A stretch of DNA of 64,000 nt from Zoogloea oleivorans (GCF_008107625.1 NZ_SDKK01000005.1:150222-214221); one strand, 5' to 3'. Positions 52,939 through 61,877 are shown, counted from the stretch's first letter. Notes: generated by a model from the sequence alone, not told the origin. Translations and numbers: made by a program.

Positions 52939-52966
52939 CGATTCATGTGCTGCAGCACATGAATCG
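52939..52966. repeat. Perfect 28-bp palindrome between convergent genes
   Basis: CGATTCATGTGCTG followed directly by its reverse complement CAGCACATGAATCG. Lies 9 bp after the copper-chaperone stop and 37 bp before the end of the convergent CZB gene. As RNA it can form a long hairpin usable in both directions, though no long T run follows (TCATTTCATC on plus). Confidence 0.85.
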
Positions 52967-53002
52967 TCATTTCATCATCATCGAGTGGACTGGATTGCCG
53001 GC

Positions 53003-53509
53003 CTAGGCGAGGCGAAGCCGGTCGTCTGCTTGCCGGTCCCGTTCTTCCACCTCGGCAAAGAGGCGGACGAGGGTCTGGCGGATGCGTGACGAGGCCCGCA
53101 CGTATTCGCCAACGGTGACGATGCGGATGGCTTCTTCCTTTCGCCCCGCATTGAAGGCCATGACTGCCTGACCTGCATGGCGGTGGAATTCGGCGTTGTA
53201 GCGGCGCAGGTCGGCAAAGGTTTCGAGGGTGCCGAAGCGTTCGCTGCCGCGGCCGTAGAGCCAGCGGCCAAGAGTGCTGCGGTTGTCGCGAAAGATGTTG
53301 TCGGCCTGGATGACATCCTGCTGATCGCTGAAAAGTCGGGATTCCAGCCGGGCCTTCCAGCGCATGTGGGCTTCGATGGCCTCGATGGCATCCAGATCGA
53401 TGGCCTTGGCAGCGCGCCCGGGGAGAATCGTCGTGTTTTCTTCATCGGCACCCACAAAGGGCACCGGGCTTTCCGCGGATGCTCGGCGGAGCCATTTCAG
53501 GAAATCCAT
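53003..53509 (-). CDS. Degenerate CZB (chemoreceptor zinc-binding)-like protein
   Basis: 168 residues, all-alpha, cytoplasmic. The core matches the CZB domain: IEAIEAHMRWKARLESRLF, STLGRWLYGRG and YNAEFHRHAGQAVMAF. In zinc-binding members the ligands are His, Cys (CxLGxWL) and two His (HxxFH). Here the first and last His remain, but Cys is Ser and the third ligand is Asn, so zinc binding is probably weak or lost. CZB proteins tune chemoreceptors or diguanylate cyclases. No chemoreceptor is adjacent. Confidence 0.7.
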   Translation of the reverse strand: MDFLKWLRRASAESPVPFVGADEENTTILPGRAAKAIDLDAIEAIEAHMRWKARLESRLFSDQQDVIQADNIFRDNRSTLGRWLYGRGSERFGTLETFADLRRYNAEFHRHAGQAVMAFNAGRKEEAIRIVTVGEYVRASSRIRQTLVRLFAEVEERDRQADDRLRLA

Positions 53510-53597
53510 TGACCGCTACCTCGCGGAACAGGGGGCCGGTACTGCGGCCGTCCGTGTACTGGTTGCATGAGGGGGTGAGGGTAACCGATATTTGATT

Positions 53598-54545
53598 TCA
53601 ATATGGCGAATGCTTGCAATTTTTCTCCTCCCTGCGTTTGGCGTCTGGCATGTGGTCCGGTTGGCTGGCCAGCAGGGCATCCACCAGAGACTGGGCATGG
53701 GCTGAAAGGCTGGCGTTCCGGCGTACCACGATGCTCAGGTCGCGGCTGGCCCAGGGCTCATCCACATCGACGATGGCGAAGGGGCGCTGGCGGCCGAAAC
53801 GTTCTGCCGCCGAGCGGGGCACCAGGCCCAGCCCGACCCCGGCGCCGGCCATCCGCAGCACGGCCTCGAAGCTGCGCACCTCGATGCGCACATCGAGCCG
53901 GCCGCCGGTTTCGGCCACGTAGTTCATCAGCCCGGTGTGAAAGGCGCTGCCGGCGTGCAGCATCACAAAGGGCTGGTCGAGTACCTCGCTGATGCGCACC
54001 CGGGCCCGCGCCGACATCGGGTGGCAGGGCGGTGTGACCAGCACGATGCGGTCGCGGCGGTAAGGGTGGGCGATCAGCGCGTCCGCCGGCACCGTACCCG
54101 CCACCACGCCGATCTCGGCTTCGCCGCTGGTCACGCAGCGCAGGATTTCCGGGCTGGTCATTTCCTTCATCGTGACCCGGATGTGGGGCGCCGCGCGCAG
54201 AAACTCACCGAGGTCGTCGGGCAGGAAGCAGTTGATGGCGTTGGTGTTGGCGTACAGGCTGACCTGGGCCCGCACGCCGCGGGCGAAGGGTGACAGATCG
54301 GCGTGCATCTGTTCGAGCTGCGCGAAAACCTGGCGGGCGTGGCCGAGCAGCGCTTCGCCGGCGCGGGTAGGGCGCAGGCCGCGCGCATGGCGCTCGAAAA
54401 GCGCCACGCCGAGGCTCTCCTCCAGCTTGGCCAGGCGGTGGCTGGCCGAGGATGCGGCGAGATGCGCGCGGGCGGCGCCGCGGGTCAGGTTGGCTTCTTC
54501 GGCAATCGCGGCAAAGAGGCGCAGATCGGTCAGGTCGTATTGCAA
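53598..54545 (-). CDS. LysR-family transcriptional regulator
   Basis: 315 residues. N-terminal winged helix (DLRLFAAIAEEANLTRGAAR, SHRLAKLEESLGVALFERHA) and C-terminal periplasmic-binding-like effector domain (about 90-300). The frame continues to an odd basic tail (PDAKRREEKNCKHSPY). Divergent from the DMT transporter gene 67 bp away, whose expression it likely controls; the effector is unknown. Confidence 0.9.
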   Translation of the reverse strand: MQYDLTDLRLFAAIAEEANLTRGAARAHLAASSASHRLAKLEESLGVALFERHARGLRPTRAGEALLGHARQVFAQLEQMHADLSPFARGVRAQVSLYANTNAINCFLPDDLGEFLRAAPHIRVTMKEMTSPEILRCVTSGEAEIGVVAGTVPADALIAHPYRRDRIVLVTPPCHPMSARARVRISEVLDQPFVMLHAGSAFHTGLMNYVAETGGRLDVRIEVRSFEAVLRMAGAGVGLGLVPRSAAERFGRQRPFAIVDVDEPWASRDLSIVVRRNASLSAHAQSLVDALLASQPDHMPDAKRREEKNCKHSPY

Positions 54546-54612
54546 GGTTTCGTCTCCGGCGAAGGCTCACCTCGGATCTTACCAATTCCCCGTACGCCGA
54601 TCCGGTGGCCTA

Positions 54613-55542
54613 ATGGCGCTCCGAAGCATTCCGGCCGCACCGCTCATGAACCACCCTGGCAACCGTCTCGGGCTCCTCTTCGCCGTTCTCGGCGCGGTGG
54701 GCTTCTCCTTCAAGGCCATCCTGATCAAGCTGGCCTATCCGTATGGCGTCGATGCAGTGACCCTGCTGGCCCTGCGCATGGGCATGGCGCTGCCGTTCTT
54801 CATCGCCCTCGGCTGGCTGGATTCCCGCCGCCGCCAGCCGCTGCCCCTCACCGGGCGTGACCTGGGCCTGATGCTGGCGCTGGGCTTTTCCGGCTACTAC
54901 CTGGCCAGTTATCTGGACTTTCTGGGGCTGCAATACATCTCGGCCGGGCTGGAGCGCCTGATCCTGTTCGCCTACCCGACCCTGGTGGTGGTGTTCTCGG
55001 CGATCTTCCTGGGCAAGCGGATCACCCGCCGGGCAGTGGGCTGCATCGTGTTGTGCTATGCCGGCATCGCGCTGGCGCTGGCCCACGACCTGACCATCGC
55101 CGGCACCGCCCGTGACGTGTGGATTGGCGGCAGTCTGGTGTTTGCCAGCGCGGTGTCCTATGCCCTGTACCTGATGGGCAACGGTCAGGCGGTCGGCCGC
55201 CTGGGCGCGGCACGGGTGACTGCCTGGGCCAGTACCGCGGCCTGCCTGTTGTGCCTGATCCAGTTTGTTGCCACACGGCCGCTCGGCATGCTCGTCCAGC
55301 CGGCGCCGGTGCTGCTGCTGGCGGCGGCGATGGCGATTTTTTCGACAGTGCTGCCAGTGTGGCTGGTGTCGGAAGCCATGCGCCGCCTGGGCGCCGGGCC
55401 GGTGTCGCTGATCGGTACCCTCGGCCCGGTGGTGACGCTCTTCCTCGGCTGGCTGATCCTGGCCGAGCCGCTGGGCCTGTTCCAGCTTCTGGGGGGCTCG
55501 CTGGTGGTGGCGGGGGTGGTGCTGGTGGGTAAGCGGGGCTAA
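54613..55542 (+). CDS. DMT-superfamily (EamA) transporter
   Basis: 309 residues, ten predicted helices in two EamA repeats: GLLFAVLGAVGFSFKAILIK and ISAGLERLILFAYPTLVVVF in the first, VSLIGTLGPVVTLFLGWLIL in the second. Exporter or importer of small metabolites; substrate unknown. The start at 54613 (MALRSIPAAP) has GGTGG upstream; ATG at 54646 (MNHPGNRLG) is equally possible. The long frame upstream is antisense to the LysR gene and not coding. Confidence 0.87.
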   Translation: MALRSIPAAPLMNHPGNRLGLLFAVLGAVGFSFKAILIKLAYPYGVDAVTLLALRMGMALPFFIALGWLDSRRRQPLPLTGRDLGLMLALGFSGYYLASYLDFLGLQYISAGLERLILFAYPTLVVVFSAIFLGKRITRRAVGCIVLCYAGIALALAHDLTIAGTARDVWIGGSLVFASAVSYALYLMGNGQAVGRLGAARVTAWASTAACLLCLIQFVATRPLGMLVQPAPVLLLAAAMAIFSTVLPVWLVSEAMRRLGAGPVSLIGTLGPVVTLFLGWLILAEPLGLFQLLGGSLVVAGVVLVGKRG

Positions 55543-55642
55543 GAAAACAGCGGTTGGCACCCGCGGGGCAGGGTGTGAGTCGAGACGAATGAGGCGCAGG
55601 GCCGGATAATTCACCCTGCCGCCTTTTTCAGGAAAGCCCTTC

Positions 55643-56416
55643 ATGCTGATCATCGACATCGCCGATTCCATCGGCACCATCACCCTCGATCGCGAGAGCC
55701 GGCGCAATGCCCTCTGCGAAGAGATGGTCCAGGCCTTTGTGGCGGCGCTGGCCTCCTTCACCGCCGCGGGCGTGCGCTGCGTGGTTTTCCGGGCCAAACC
55801 GGGCAGCAAGGTGTGGTCGGCCGGGCACGACATCGATGAACTGCCTGCCGCCGGCCTCGACCCCCTGGCCTGGCGCGACCCGCTGCGCAAGCTGGTCCGC
55901 GAGATCGAGACCTTTTCGGCACCGGTCATCGCCATGATCGAAGGCAGCGTGTGGGGCGGCGCCTGCGAAACGGTGTTTGCCTGCGACCTCATCCTGGCGG
56001 CGACCGACGCCACCTTCGCCGCCACGCCGGCCAAGCTCAATGTGCCCTACAACGTCGGCGGTCTGCTGACCTTCCTCAATGCGGCCAACCTGCGCATCGG
56101 CAAGGAAATGCTGTTCACCGCCGATCCGATTCCGGCCGAGCGCCTGTGCAGTCTCGGCATCATCAACCAGGTGGTGGACAAGGCCGAGCTGGAGGAGCAC
56201 ACCTACGCCATGGCCCGCCGCATCGCCGCCAACGCGCCTTTGTCCATTTCGGTGATGAAGGAGCAACTGCGCATCCTGGCCGGCGCCCACACCATGTCGC
56301 CGGAAGACTTCGAGCGCATCCAGGGCCTGCGCCGGGTGGTGTACAACAGCGCCGATTACGCCGAGGGCATCCGGGCCTTCAAGGAGAAGAGGAAGCCGGT
56401 GTTCAAGGGGGAGTAG
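55643..56416 (+). CDS. scpB: Methylmalonyl-CoA decarboxylase (crotonase family)
   Basis: 257 residues. It matches E. coli YgfG/ScpB closely: GSKVWSAGHDIDELP, IEGSVWGGACE, TPAKLNVPYNVGG and RIQGLRRVVYNSADYAEGIR. Decarboxylates (R)-methylmalonyl-CoA to propionyl-CoA. The crotonase oxyanion-hole residues are in the HDIDE and WGGA segments. No methylmalonyl-CoA mutase is nearby. ATG 55643. Two hairpins follow the stop. Confidence 0.9.
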   Translation: MLIIDIADSIGTITLDRESRRNALCEEMVQAFVAALASFTAAGVRCVVFRAKPGSKVWSAGHDIDELPAAGLDPLAWRDPLRKLVREIETFSAPVIAMIEGSVWGGACETVFACDLILAATDATFAATPAKLNVPYNVGGLLTFLNAANLRIGKEMLFTADPIPAERLCSLGIINQVVDKAELEEHTYAMARRIAANAPLSISVMKEQLRILAGAHTMSPEDFERIQGLRRVVYNSADYAEGIRAFKEKRKPVFKGE

Positions 56417-56420
56417 CCTG

Positions 56421-56476
56421 GCAGCTTATCCGGCACCCGGCCGGATAAGCTGCAGAAGGGGCTGCAAGGCCCCTTT
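56421..56476. terminator. Paired hairpins between scpB and the PEP-CTERM gene
   Basis: GCAGCTTATCCGG / CCGGATAAGCTGC (56421-56433 with 56441-56453, perfect 13 bp) and AAGGGGC / GCCCCTT (56456-56462 with 56469-56475). The genes converge here, so the pair probably stops transcripts from both sides. T runs are short. Confidence 0.5.
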
Positions 56477-56489
56477 CCTGTCAGAACGA

Positions 56490-57224
56490 TCAGGCCTTGC
56501 GACGGCGCACCGCAGCCATGCCGGCCAGGCCCAGGCCGAGCAGGGCCATGCTGGCCGGTTCCGGAACCGTCCCTGCCTGACCCTGGGCGGCGGTGAAGGC
56601 GATGACGTCATTCACCAGACTGGCGCCACTGAAGTGAAATTGGGAGGTGGTCAGGCCGCTGTACATGATGTAGCCGGCGCCCACTTCGAGGCCGGCAACG
56701 ATCGGCAGGAGGCTGTCGTCACTGTTCATGAAAGACGTCAGGCCGGCCCCGGAGACCGTGTCGTGGGCGATGGAGCTGCCGCACTGGTTGCTCGCCGTCG
56801 TCGTGAAAGCCAGCTCGCCAGCCGCCGTCAGGGTGCCGCAGCCACTGCCATCCGGATAGGTCAGGGTGCCTGCGCCGAAGTGGATGCCGGTATTCCAGCC
56901 AGCCGACTGGATCAGCAGGGCGCCACCGCTGGTAACCCAGCTCATGATGGCGCTGGTATTGAGGCCGAGGTAGCTGGCCAGGGGGCTGTCGGTGCTTGCG
57001 CCTCCTTCAAGCATGACGAAGCGGTTCGATGCGTTGAAAATGGAGCCGACGGTGGCGCTGGCATAGCTGCCGTAAGTGGTGAAATTGCCGGCACCGAAAA
57101 CGCTGGTCATGTTGCTGACATCCCGATCCTCGCCCCAGGGTTGTTGCGATACCAGAATGTTGCTGGCCATGGCGGAGGTGGCGCTGAGCAGGGACAGGGT
57201 AGCGGCAAGAATCAGTTTTTTCAT
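56490..57224 (-). CDS. PEP-CTERM sorting-domain exported protein
   Basis: 244 residues. Signal peptide (MKKLILAATLSLLSATSAMA), a Ser/Thr/Gly/Asn-rich mature part with two Cys that may pair (GSGCGTLT and SNQCGSS), and the C-terminal sorting signal VPEPASMALLGLGLAGMAAV followed by RRRKA. Such proteins are cut by an exosortase and released or anchored outside, usually in exopolysaccharide producers. No exosortase is in the window. Start 57224; upstream is AT-rich. Function of the body is unknown. Confidence 0.9.
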   Translation of the reverse strand: MKKLILAATLSLLSATSAMASNILVSQQPWGEDRDVSNMTSVFGAGNFTTYGSYASATVGSIFNASNRFVMLEGGASTDSPLASYLGLNTSAIMSWVTSGGALLIQSAGWNTGIHFGAGTLTYPDGSGCGTLTAAGELAFTTTASNQCGSSIAHDTVSGAGLTSFMNSDDSLLPIVAGLEVGAGYIMYSGLTTSQFHFSGASLVNDVIAFTAAQGQAGTVPEPASMALLGLGLAGMAAVRRRKA

Positions 57225-57469
57225 GATGTCGAATTTGACGTTAAAGTTGGTATTAACGACTATAGCAAATTCAATACCAGTTTTTGTGTATTTAATGAAA
57301 GCTATTGATAGTACTGGTTTTATTAAAAACCAGCGTTTTCTTCTGGCCGCGAAGTTTGTCTTTTTGTAAAAAAAACCGACGTGCACTAAATCACGCCAGG
57401 CCTGCGTGATGCCCGTTGCGGGGTGCCGGATGCGAACCCGGCAACGCTTGTCCGCAAAAGAGGCGTGCT

Positions 57470-58114
57470 TCAGTGGTCTTCGTCGCGCAACAGCGGCCGG
57501 GTTTGCCAGTTGTAGCGGATGGTCAGGGTACGCACCACGAAGAACAGGCCGATGGTGGCCCAGGCGGCGTGGACGGTGGCGACCTGCAGTGCGAGGGTGA
57601 GCACCAGGAAAACGATGCAGGCGAGGAGCACCACCAGCGCGAAAAACTGGCCGGCCTGCAGGATGAAGGGGATCTCGCGGACGATCACGTCGCGCAGCAC
57701 GCCGCCGCCGACGCTGCTCACGGCACCCACCAGTATCACTCCGGGGAGCGGAATGCCGGCGTCGAGGGCGAGTTGCATGCCGACTACTGCAAAGGCCGGC
57801 GTACCGATGGCGTCGATGGTGCTGACCAGCTTGTCCACCACCTGCAGGTGAATGATGTGCTGGTGAAGCAGGGCGATGAGCAGCGTGGCGAGGGTGATCA
57901 GCGGCAGATACACCGGGTCGGTCAGCACCGGCGGGGTGCGTTGCAGGAAGATGCCGTCGCGCAGGATGCTGCCGCCCACCGAGGTGAGGAGCGCCAGGAC
58001 GAACACGCCGACGATGTCGCAGCGCTTGCGCAGCGCCACGATGGCGCCGGACAGAGCCCAGCTGAAGGTGGCGAGATAGTCGAAGTAAACGGGTACCTGG
58101 AACTCGGCGGCCAT
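57470..58114 (-). CDS. TRIC/UPF0126 family membrane protein (YicG-like)
   Basis: 214 residues, seven hydrophobic helices in two UPF0126 repeats: TFSWALSGAIVALRKRCDIV and SVGGSILRDGIFLQRTPPVL in the first, STIDAIGTPAFAVVGMQLAL and SVGGGVLRDVIVREIPFILQ in the second. The GGGxxRD motifs are diagnostic. Homologues act as trimeric cation channels or glycine transporters. ATG 58114 lies 4 bp downstream of the CHASE-GGDEF stop, so the two may be co-transcribed. Confidence 0.9.
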   Translation of the reverse strand: MAAEFQVPVYFDYLATFSWALSGAIVALRKRCDIVGVFVLALLTSVGGSILRDGIFLQRTPPVLTDPVYLPLITLATLLIALLHQHIIHLQVVDKLVSTIDAIGTPAFAVVGMQLALDAGIPLPGVILVGAVSSVGGGVLRDVIVREIPFILQAGQFFALVVLLACIVFLVLTLALQVATVHAAWATIGLFFVVRTLTIRYNWQTRPLLRDEDH

Positions 58115-58118
58115 GGGG

Positions 58119-59609
58119 TCAATCGGCGAAGACCAGGCGGTCGCGCCCCGCATCCTTGGCCCGGTACATGGCGTCGTCGGCGCTTTTTATGAGGGTCACG
58201 TCGTCGCTGCCGTGCTCGGGGAAGATGCCGATGCCGATCGAGGCGGAGATGGCCAGGGCGTGGTTGTCGATGAGGAAGGGCAGGGCGAGCGAGGTGCGGA
58301 TGCGCTCGGCGACCAGTCGGGCATCGTCGCGGGTGTCGATGTGCGGGAGCAGCACCACGAACTCGTCGCCGCCGACCCGGGCCAGGGTGTCGGATTCGCG
58401 CAGGCAGTCGCGCATGCGCTTGGTGGCGGCGACCAGCAGGTGATCGCCCACGGCATGGCCATAGGCGTCATTGACCGGCTTGAAATGGTCGAGATCCACG
58501 AACATCAGGCCGGCTCCGGCGCTGTCGCGGCGAGCCCGGGCGAGCGCCGCCTGCAGCCGGTCGGAGAACAGGGCACGGTTGGGCAGGTGCGTCAGGGGGT
58601 CGTGCTGGGCCATGTGGCGCATGCGCTCCTCGCTCTCCCGCAACTCGCGGGTCATCGCCTGGGCGCGGGCAAAGGCACGGGCCCGCCCGGTGGCGAGCTG
58701 CCAGGTGAGGACGGCCAGCAGCAGGCTCACGCCACTGCCGGCGATGGCGATGATATGCGCCGAGTCGTGGCTGTAGCGCTGTTCGAACTCGGGCGTGCTG
58801 AGGATCTGCAAGGTCCAGCTGTGCTGGGGGAAGCTGATGTATTCGAGGGCCTCGAAATGAACCGGTGTGATTTTGTCGGTGTTCGGGTGGGAGTCGAACA
58901 TCAGGCCCTCCGGATCGGTGCGCACGCCGTCGTAGATGCGCAGGGCAATGCCGGGGGTGCCTTCACCGTACAGGCTGGCCATCAGGTCGTGGAGCCGGAA
59001 GGCCACGTGCACCCAGCCGTACAGGCTGGCCTGCCGCGCCGCCAGGCTGTTCACGGGGTGGTTGTGGGTGTAGATCGCCAGAAACATGGCGAAGCCCGGC
59101 AAGGTTTGGGCGTCGTCCATCAGGAGCCGGACCTTCGGCGTGATGGCGATGGTGCCGGAGTCTCGCGCCTGCAGCATGGCGGCGCGGCGCACCGGTTCGG
59201 CGTAAAGGTTCTGGCTGAGGGCCTTGCGGTTCAGAGGTGTGCTCGGAGCCACGTAGGTGATGGGGGCGGTCATCGGATTGCCGGCCTGGCGTGCGCTGAA
59301 TACCATGATCTGCAGGCCGGCAAAGTCGCCGCCGTCGGTCAGTGCGTCCACGTAGCGCTGGAAATCGGCATGGGTCACGTTGCTGGACGCGTTGAACAGC
59401 CCGCGGGCACCACGCAACATCTGTTCGTAGGCGGCGAGTCGCTGTTCGATGCGGCTGGTGGTCTGGCGTACGCTGAAGTCGAAATTGGCACGCAGGTTGG
59501 TGTCGAGGGTTTGTTGCTCGTGGTGCCACAACCACCCGGTCAGGGCGAGGGATAGCAGCCCTACGCACAAGGGGAGAAGGAGAGCCTTCAGTTTGGGTGG
59601 CAGCGTCAA
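58119..59609 (-). CDS. CHASE-domain diguanylate cyclase
   Basis: 496 residues: transmembrane helix (about 8-28), a periplasmic CHASE domain (about 45-270, with YEQMLRGARGLFNASSNVTH and GFAMFLAIYTHNHP), second helix (about 284-304), a short coiled coil, then GGDEF (HDPLTHLPNRALFSDRLQ; loop RVGGDEFVVLL; inhibitory RESD). Makes cyclic di-GMP in response to a periplasmic signal. Its start overlaps the upstream binding-protein stop as ATGA, so that protein may present the ligand. Confidence 0.92.
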   Translation of the reverse strand: MTLPPKLKALLLPLCVGLLSLALTGWLWHHEQQTLDTNLRANFDFSVRQTTSRIEQRLAAYEQMLRGARGLFNASSNVTHADFQRYVDALTDGGDFAGLQIMVFSARQAGNPMTAPITYVAPSTPLNRKALSQNLYAEPVRRAAMLQARDSGTIAITPKVRLLMDDAQTLPGFAMFLAIYTHNHPVNSLAARQASLYGWVHVAFRLHDLMASLYGEGTPGIALRIYDGVRTDPEGLMFDSHPNTDKITPVHFEALEYISFPQHSWTLQILSTPEFEQRYSHDSAHIIAIAGSGVSLLLAVLTWQLATGRARAFARAQAMTRELRESEERMRHMAQHDPLTHLPNRALFSDRLQAALARARRDSAGAGLMFVDLDHFKPVNDAYGHAVGDHLLVAATKRMRDCLRESDTLARVGGDEFVVLLPHIDTRDDARLVAERIRTSLALPFLIDNHALAISASIGIGIFPEHGSDDVTLIKSADDAMYRAKDAGRDRLVFAD

Positions 59610-60400
59610 AATCGCGTCATGGCCCGGGCCAGCTCGGGTTTGAAGTATTTTTCAAAAATTCGCTCGATGCTGCCGTCGGCGCGCATGTCGTCCACCAGGG
59701 CTCGCCACTTTGCCTGTTCCCGCGGCGGCAGGCTGCGCTTTGACATGATCAGTCCGTGGGGCACCGGCGGGTCGTCGAACTCCAGGATGGTGGTCTGGGT
59801 ACGGATGTGGCTGCTTTCCAGGGCCGGGTAGTCGAAGGGCTCGATGATCATGCCCTGCACCTGATTGGCGAGCAGGATTTCGTACAGTGGCGTCAGGCTG
59901 GAGGCGAAGCTCACCCGCTGCTCGGCGTCGAGACTGTCCACTAGGCGATTGGCCGTCGGGCTGTAGCGAAAGCTGCGAATGGCGCCGAGGCGCAGGTCGG
60001 GGTTCTTGGTGAAGTCGCCGACGCGCTGCACACCGGCATCCCGGCGTACCAGGAGGTAGTACTTGTTGGAGAAATACCAGGCGAAGGCGGCGAAGCGCTC
60101 ACGACTTTCACTGGTGATGCCGGACAGGCTGAAATCCAGCCCGCCCGATTCGATCAGTTGCCAGATCCGCGCCCTGGGCAGGACCGTTACGTTAATCGTG
60201 CAGCCGCTACGGCGGATCAGTTCGTCGGCAATGTCCCGGTCGATACCTTCGCCAGACTGGCGTGAATAAAGGAGCCCGTGTTCGTGCAGGGCCAGGCTCA
60301 GGGGGCGCGAGCAATCCGGCAGTTCGCCCGCATGGCCTGCCGCGGACACCAGCAGGGCCAGTGCCGATGCAATCAGTCGTCGCTGCGGCAGACGGGTCAT
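59606..60400 (-). CDS. Periplasmic amino-acid-type solute-binding protein
   Basis: 264 residues with signal peptide (RRLIASALALLVSAAGHAGE). Family 3 binding-protein fold: GIDRDIADELIRRSGCTINV, LDFSLSGITSESRERFAAFA and IERIFEKYFKPELARAM. Two Cys (DCSRP and SGCTI) may pair. There is no ABC permease or ATPase nearby; it is translationally coupled to the CHASE-GGDEF gene, pointing to a sensing rather than uptake role. Start 60400 is preferred; an upstream start at 60457 is possible. Confidence 0.82.
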   Translation of the reverse strand: MTRLPQRRLIASALALLVSAAGHAGELPDCSRPLSLALHEHGLLYSRQSGEGIDRDIADELIRRSGCTINVTVLPRARIWQLIESGGLDFSLSGITSESRERFAAFAWYFSNKYYLLVRRDAGVQRVGDFTKNPDLRLGAIRSFRYSPTANRLVDSLDAEQRVSFASSLTPLYEILLANQVQGMIIEPFDYPALESSHIRTQTTILEFDDPPVPHGLIMSKRSLPPREQAKWRALVDDMRADGSIERIFEKYFKPELARAMTRF

Positions 60401-60502
60401 CCTCAATGGGGGTTCCTGGCGGCTTTCAGGTTGCTGCGAATTTGCAGTATTTACCATTTACGGCAGAGTGGCAGACAACTGCAGCGATTTCCGCGCGGAG
60501 GC

Positions 60503-60718
60503 TCAGCGTCGACCACGCAGGTAGAGAGCTTCCACTTCCTCCCTTGCCCACGGTGTGCGGCGCAGAAACTTGAGGCTCGATTTCATGCTGGGTTCATGAT
60601 TGAAGCAGTTGATGTTGATGACCGCACCGAGGCTTTCCCAGCCGTAGCGATCGACCAGTTCGGTCAGTATTTGTTCGAGGGTGAGGCCGTGCAGGGGGTT
60701 GTTTGGCTGCGATGTCAT
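60503..60718 (-). CDS. VF530 family DNA-binding protein
   Basis: 71 residues. [20 protein letters not shown], then [20 protein letters not shown] and [14 protein letters not shown]: the complete VF530/DUF2132 family pattern. Members are small helical proteins reported as double-stranded-DNA binding. Stand-alone gene between the binding-protein gene and divergent azlC. Confidence 0.9.
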   Translation of the reverse strand: MTSQPNNPLHGLTLEQILTELVDRYGWESLGAVININCFNHEPSMKSSLKFLRRTPWAREEVEALYLRGRR

Positions 60719-60861
60719 GAGGCGGGTTTCCTTGTCCTTGATTGAGAACTTTGACCCACTTCGGGCGTGCTGCCAAGAGTCCCGCCCGAATCAATTTATC
60801 AATGCAGTCGTTTCGGGCGCAGCGTGCTAAGTTCGGCGGCTTCAATCTCAAAGGATCACGC

Positions 60862-61560
60862 ATGTCCCCGAGTTTCCGGGAAGGGGCGCGGGAAGGATTC
60901 CGGGTTTTCCTGCCGCTGTCGGTAGGGCTGATCCCGTGGGCGCTGGTGACCGGCATGACCATGGGCGGCGTGGGCTTTACCCCGCTGCAGGCGATGGGCA
61001 TGAACGTCATTGTGTTTGCCGGTACGGCGCAGCTCGGCACTTTGCCGCTGATCGCCGCCGGTTCGCCGGTGTGGCTGATCGTGGTGACGGCCTTCGTCCT
61101 CAACCTGCGTTTCATCATCTTCAGCGCGGCGCTGGCGCGGGGCTTCCACGGGGTGCCGCGGGCGGAGCGCTGGCTGGCGGGACATCTGCTGACCGACGGG
61201 GTGTTCGCCACCTGCCTTGAAAAGATGCTCTCCCATGAGGACCCGCGCTGGCGGCTGGGCTATTACCTGGCGCCGTCGCTGTGGTCGTGGCTGTTGTGGC
61301 AGGTCTTTGCCTTTTGCGGGGTGATGGCGGCGGGCTCGATTCCGAAGAGCTGGTCGCTGGAGTTCATGGCGACCATCGCGCTGATCGTGCTGCTGGTGCC
61401 GATGGCCCGGCTGCGTCCGATGCTGCTGGCGGCGCTTACCGGCGGCACGCTGGCGGTGCTGCTGCGCGGGATGCCGTTGCGCCTGGGGGTGATCGTGGCA
61501 ATCATCGGTGGCATTGCGGCCGGTTTCGCTGCGGAGCGCTGGCAGGGGGCGGCGCGATGA
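60862..61560 (+). CDS. azlC: Branched-chain amino acid exporter subunit AzlC
   Basis: 232-residue membrane protein. SFREGAREGFRVFLPLSVGL and FAGTAQLGTLPLIAAGSPVW, then AFVLNLRFIIFSAALARGF match AzlC/YgaZ. Exports branched-chain or other amino acids with AzlD. ATG 60862 follows AAGGATCACGC. Overlaps azlD by ATGA. Confidence 0.92.
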   Translation: MSPSFREGAREGFRVFLPLSVGLIPWALVTGMTMGGVGFTPLQAMGMNVIVFAGTAQLGTLPLIAAGSPVWLIVVTAFVLNLRFIIFSAALARGFHGVPRAERWLAGHLLTDGVFATCLEKMLSHEDPRWRLGYYLAPSLWSWLLWQVFAFCGVMAAGSIPKSWSLEFMATIALIVLLVPMARLRPMLLAALTGGTLAVLLRGMPLRLGVIVAIIGGIAAGFAAERWQGAAR

Positions 61561-61877
61561 CTTACGACTGGACCCTGTGGATCGTCTTCATCCTGATTGG
61601 CTTGGCCACGACCCTGCCGCGAGGCAGTTTCATCATCTTGGGTGAGCGGGCCAGCCTGCCGGAAGGGCTGCAGAAGGCGCTGCGCTATGCACCGGCAGCG
61701 GCGCTGGCCGCCATTGTGGTGCCTGATGTGGTGCTGGTGGGCGGCGTGGTGGAGGTGCTCAACCCCAAGCTGGCGGCAGCGTTTGCTGCGGTGCTGGCGA
61801 CGCAGGTGTCACGTAATCCGTGGCTGCCGTTCATCGTCGGGATGGGCGTGCTGCTGGGGCTGCGCCACTTCCTGTAG
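61557..61877 (+). CDS. azlD: Branched-chain amino acid exporter subunit AzlD
   Basis: 106-residue small membrane partner of AzlC with four hydrophobic segments; LIGLATTLPRGSFIILGERA and ALRYAPAAALAAIVVPDVVL are typical. The stop codon TAG lies inside a REP-like palindrome (copy 3). Confidence 0.9.
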   Translation: MTYDWTLWIVFILIGLATTLPRGSFIILGERASLPEGLQKALRYAPAAALAAIVVPDVVLVGGVVEVLNPKLAAAFAAVLATQVSRNPWLPFIVGMGVLLGLRHFL

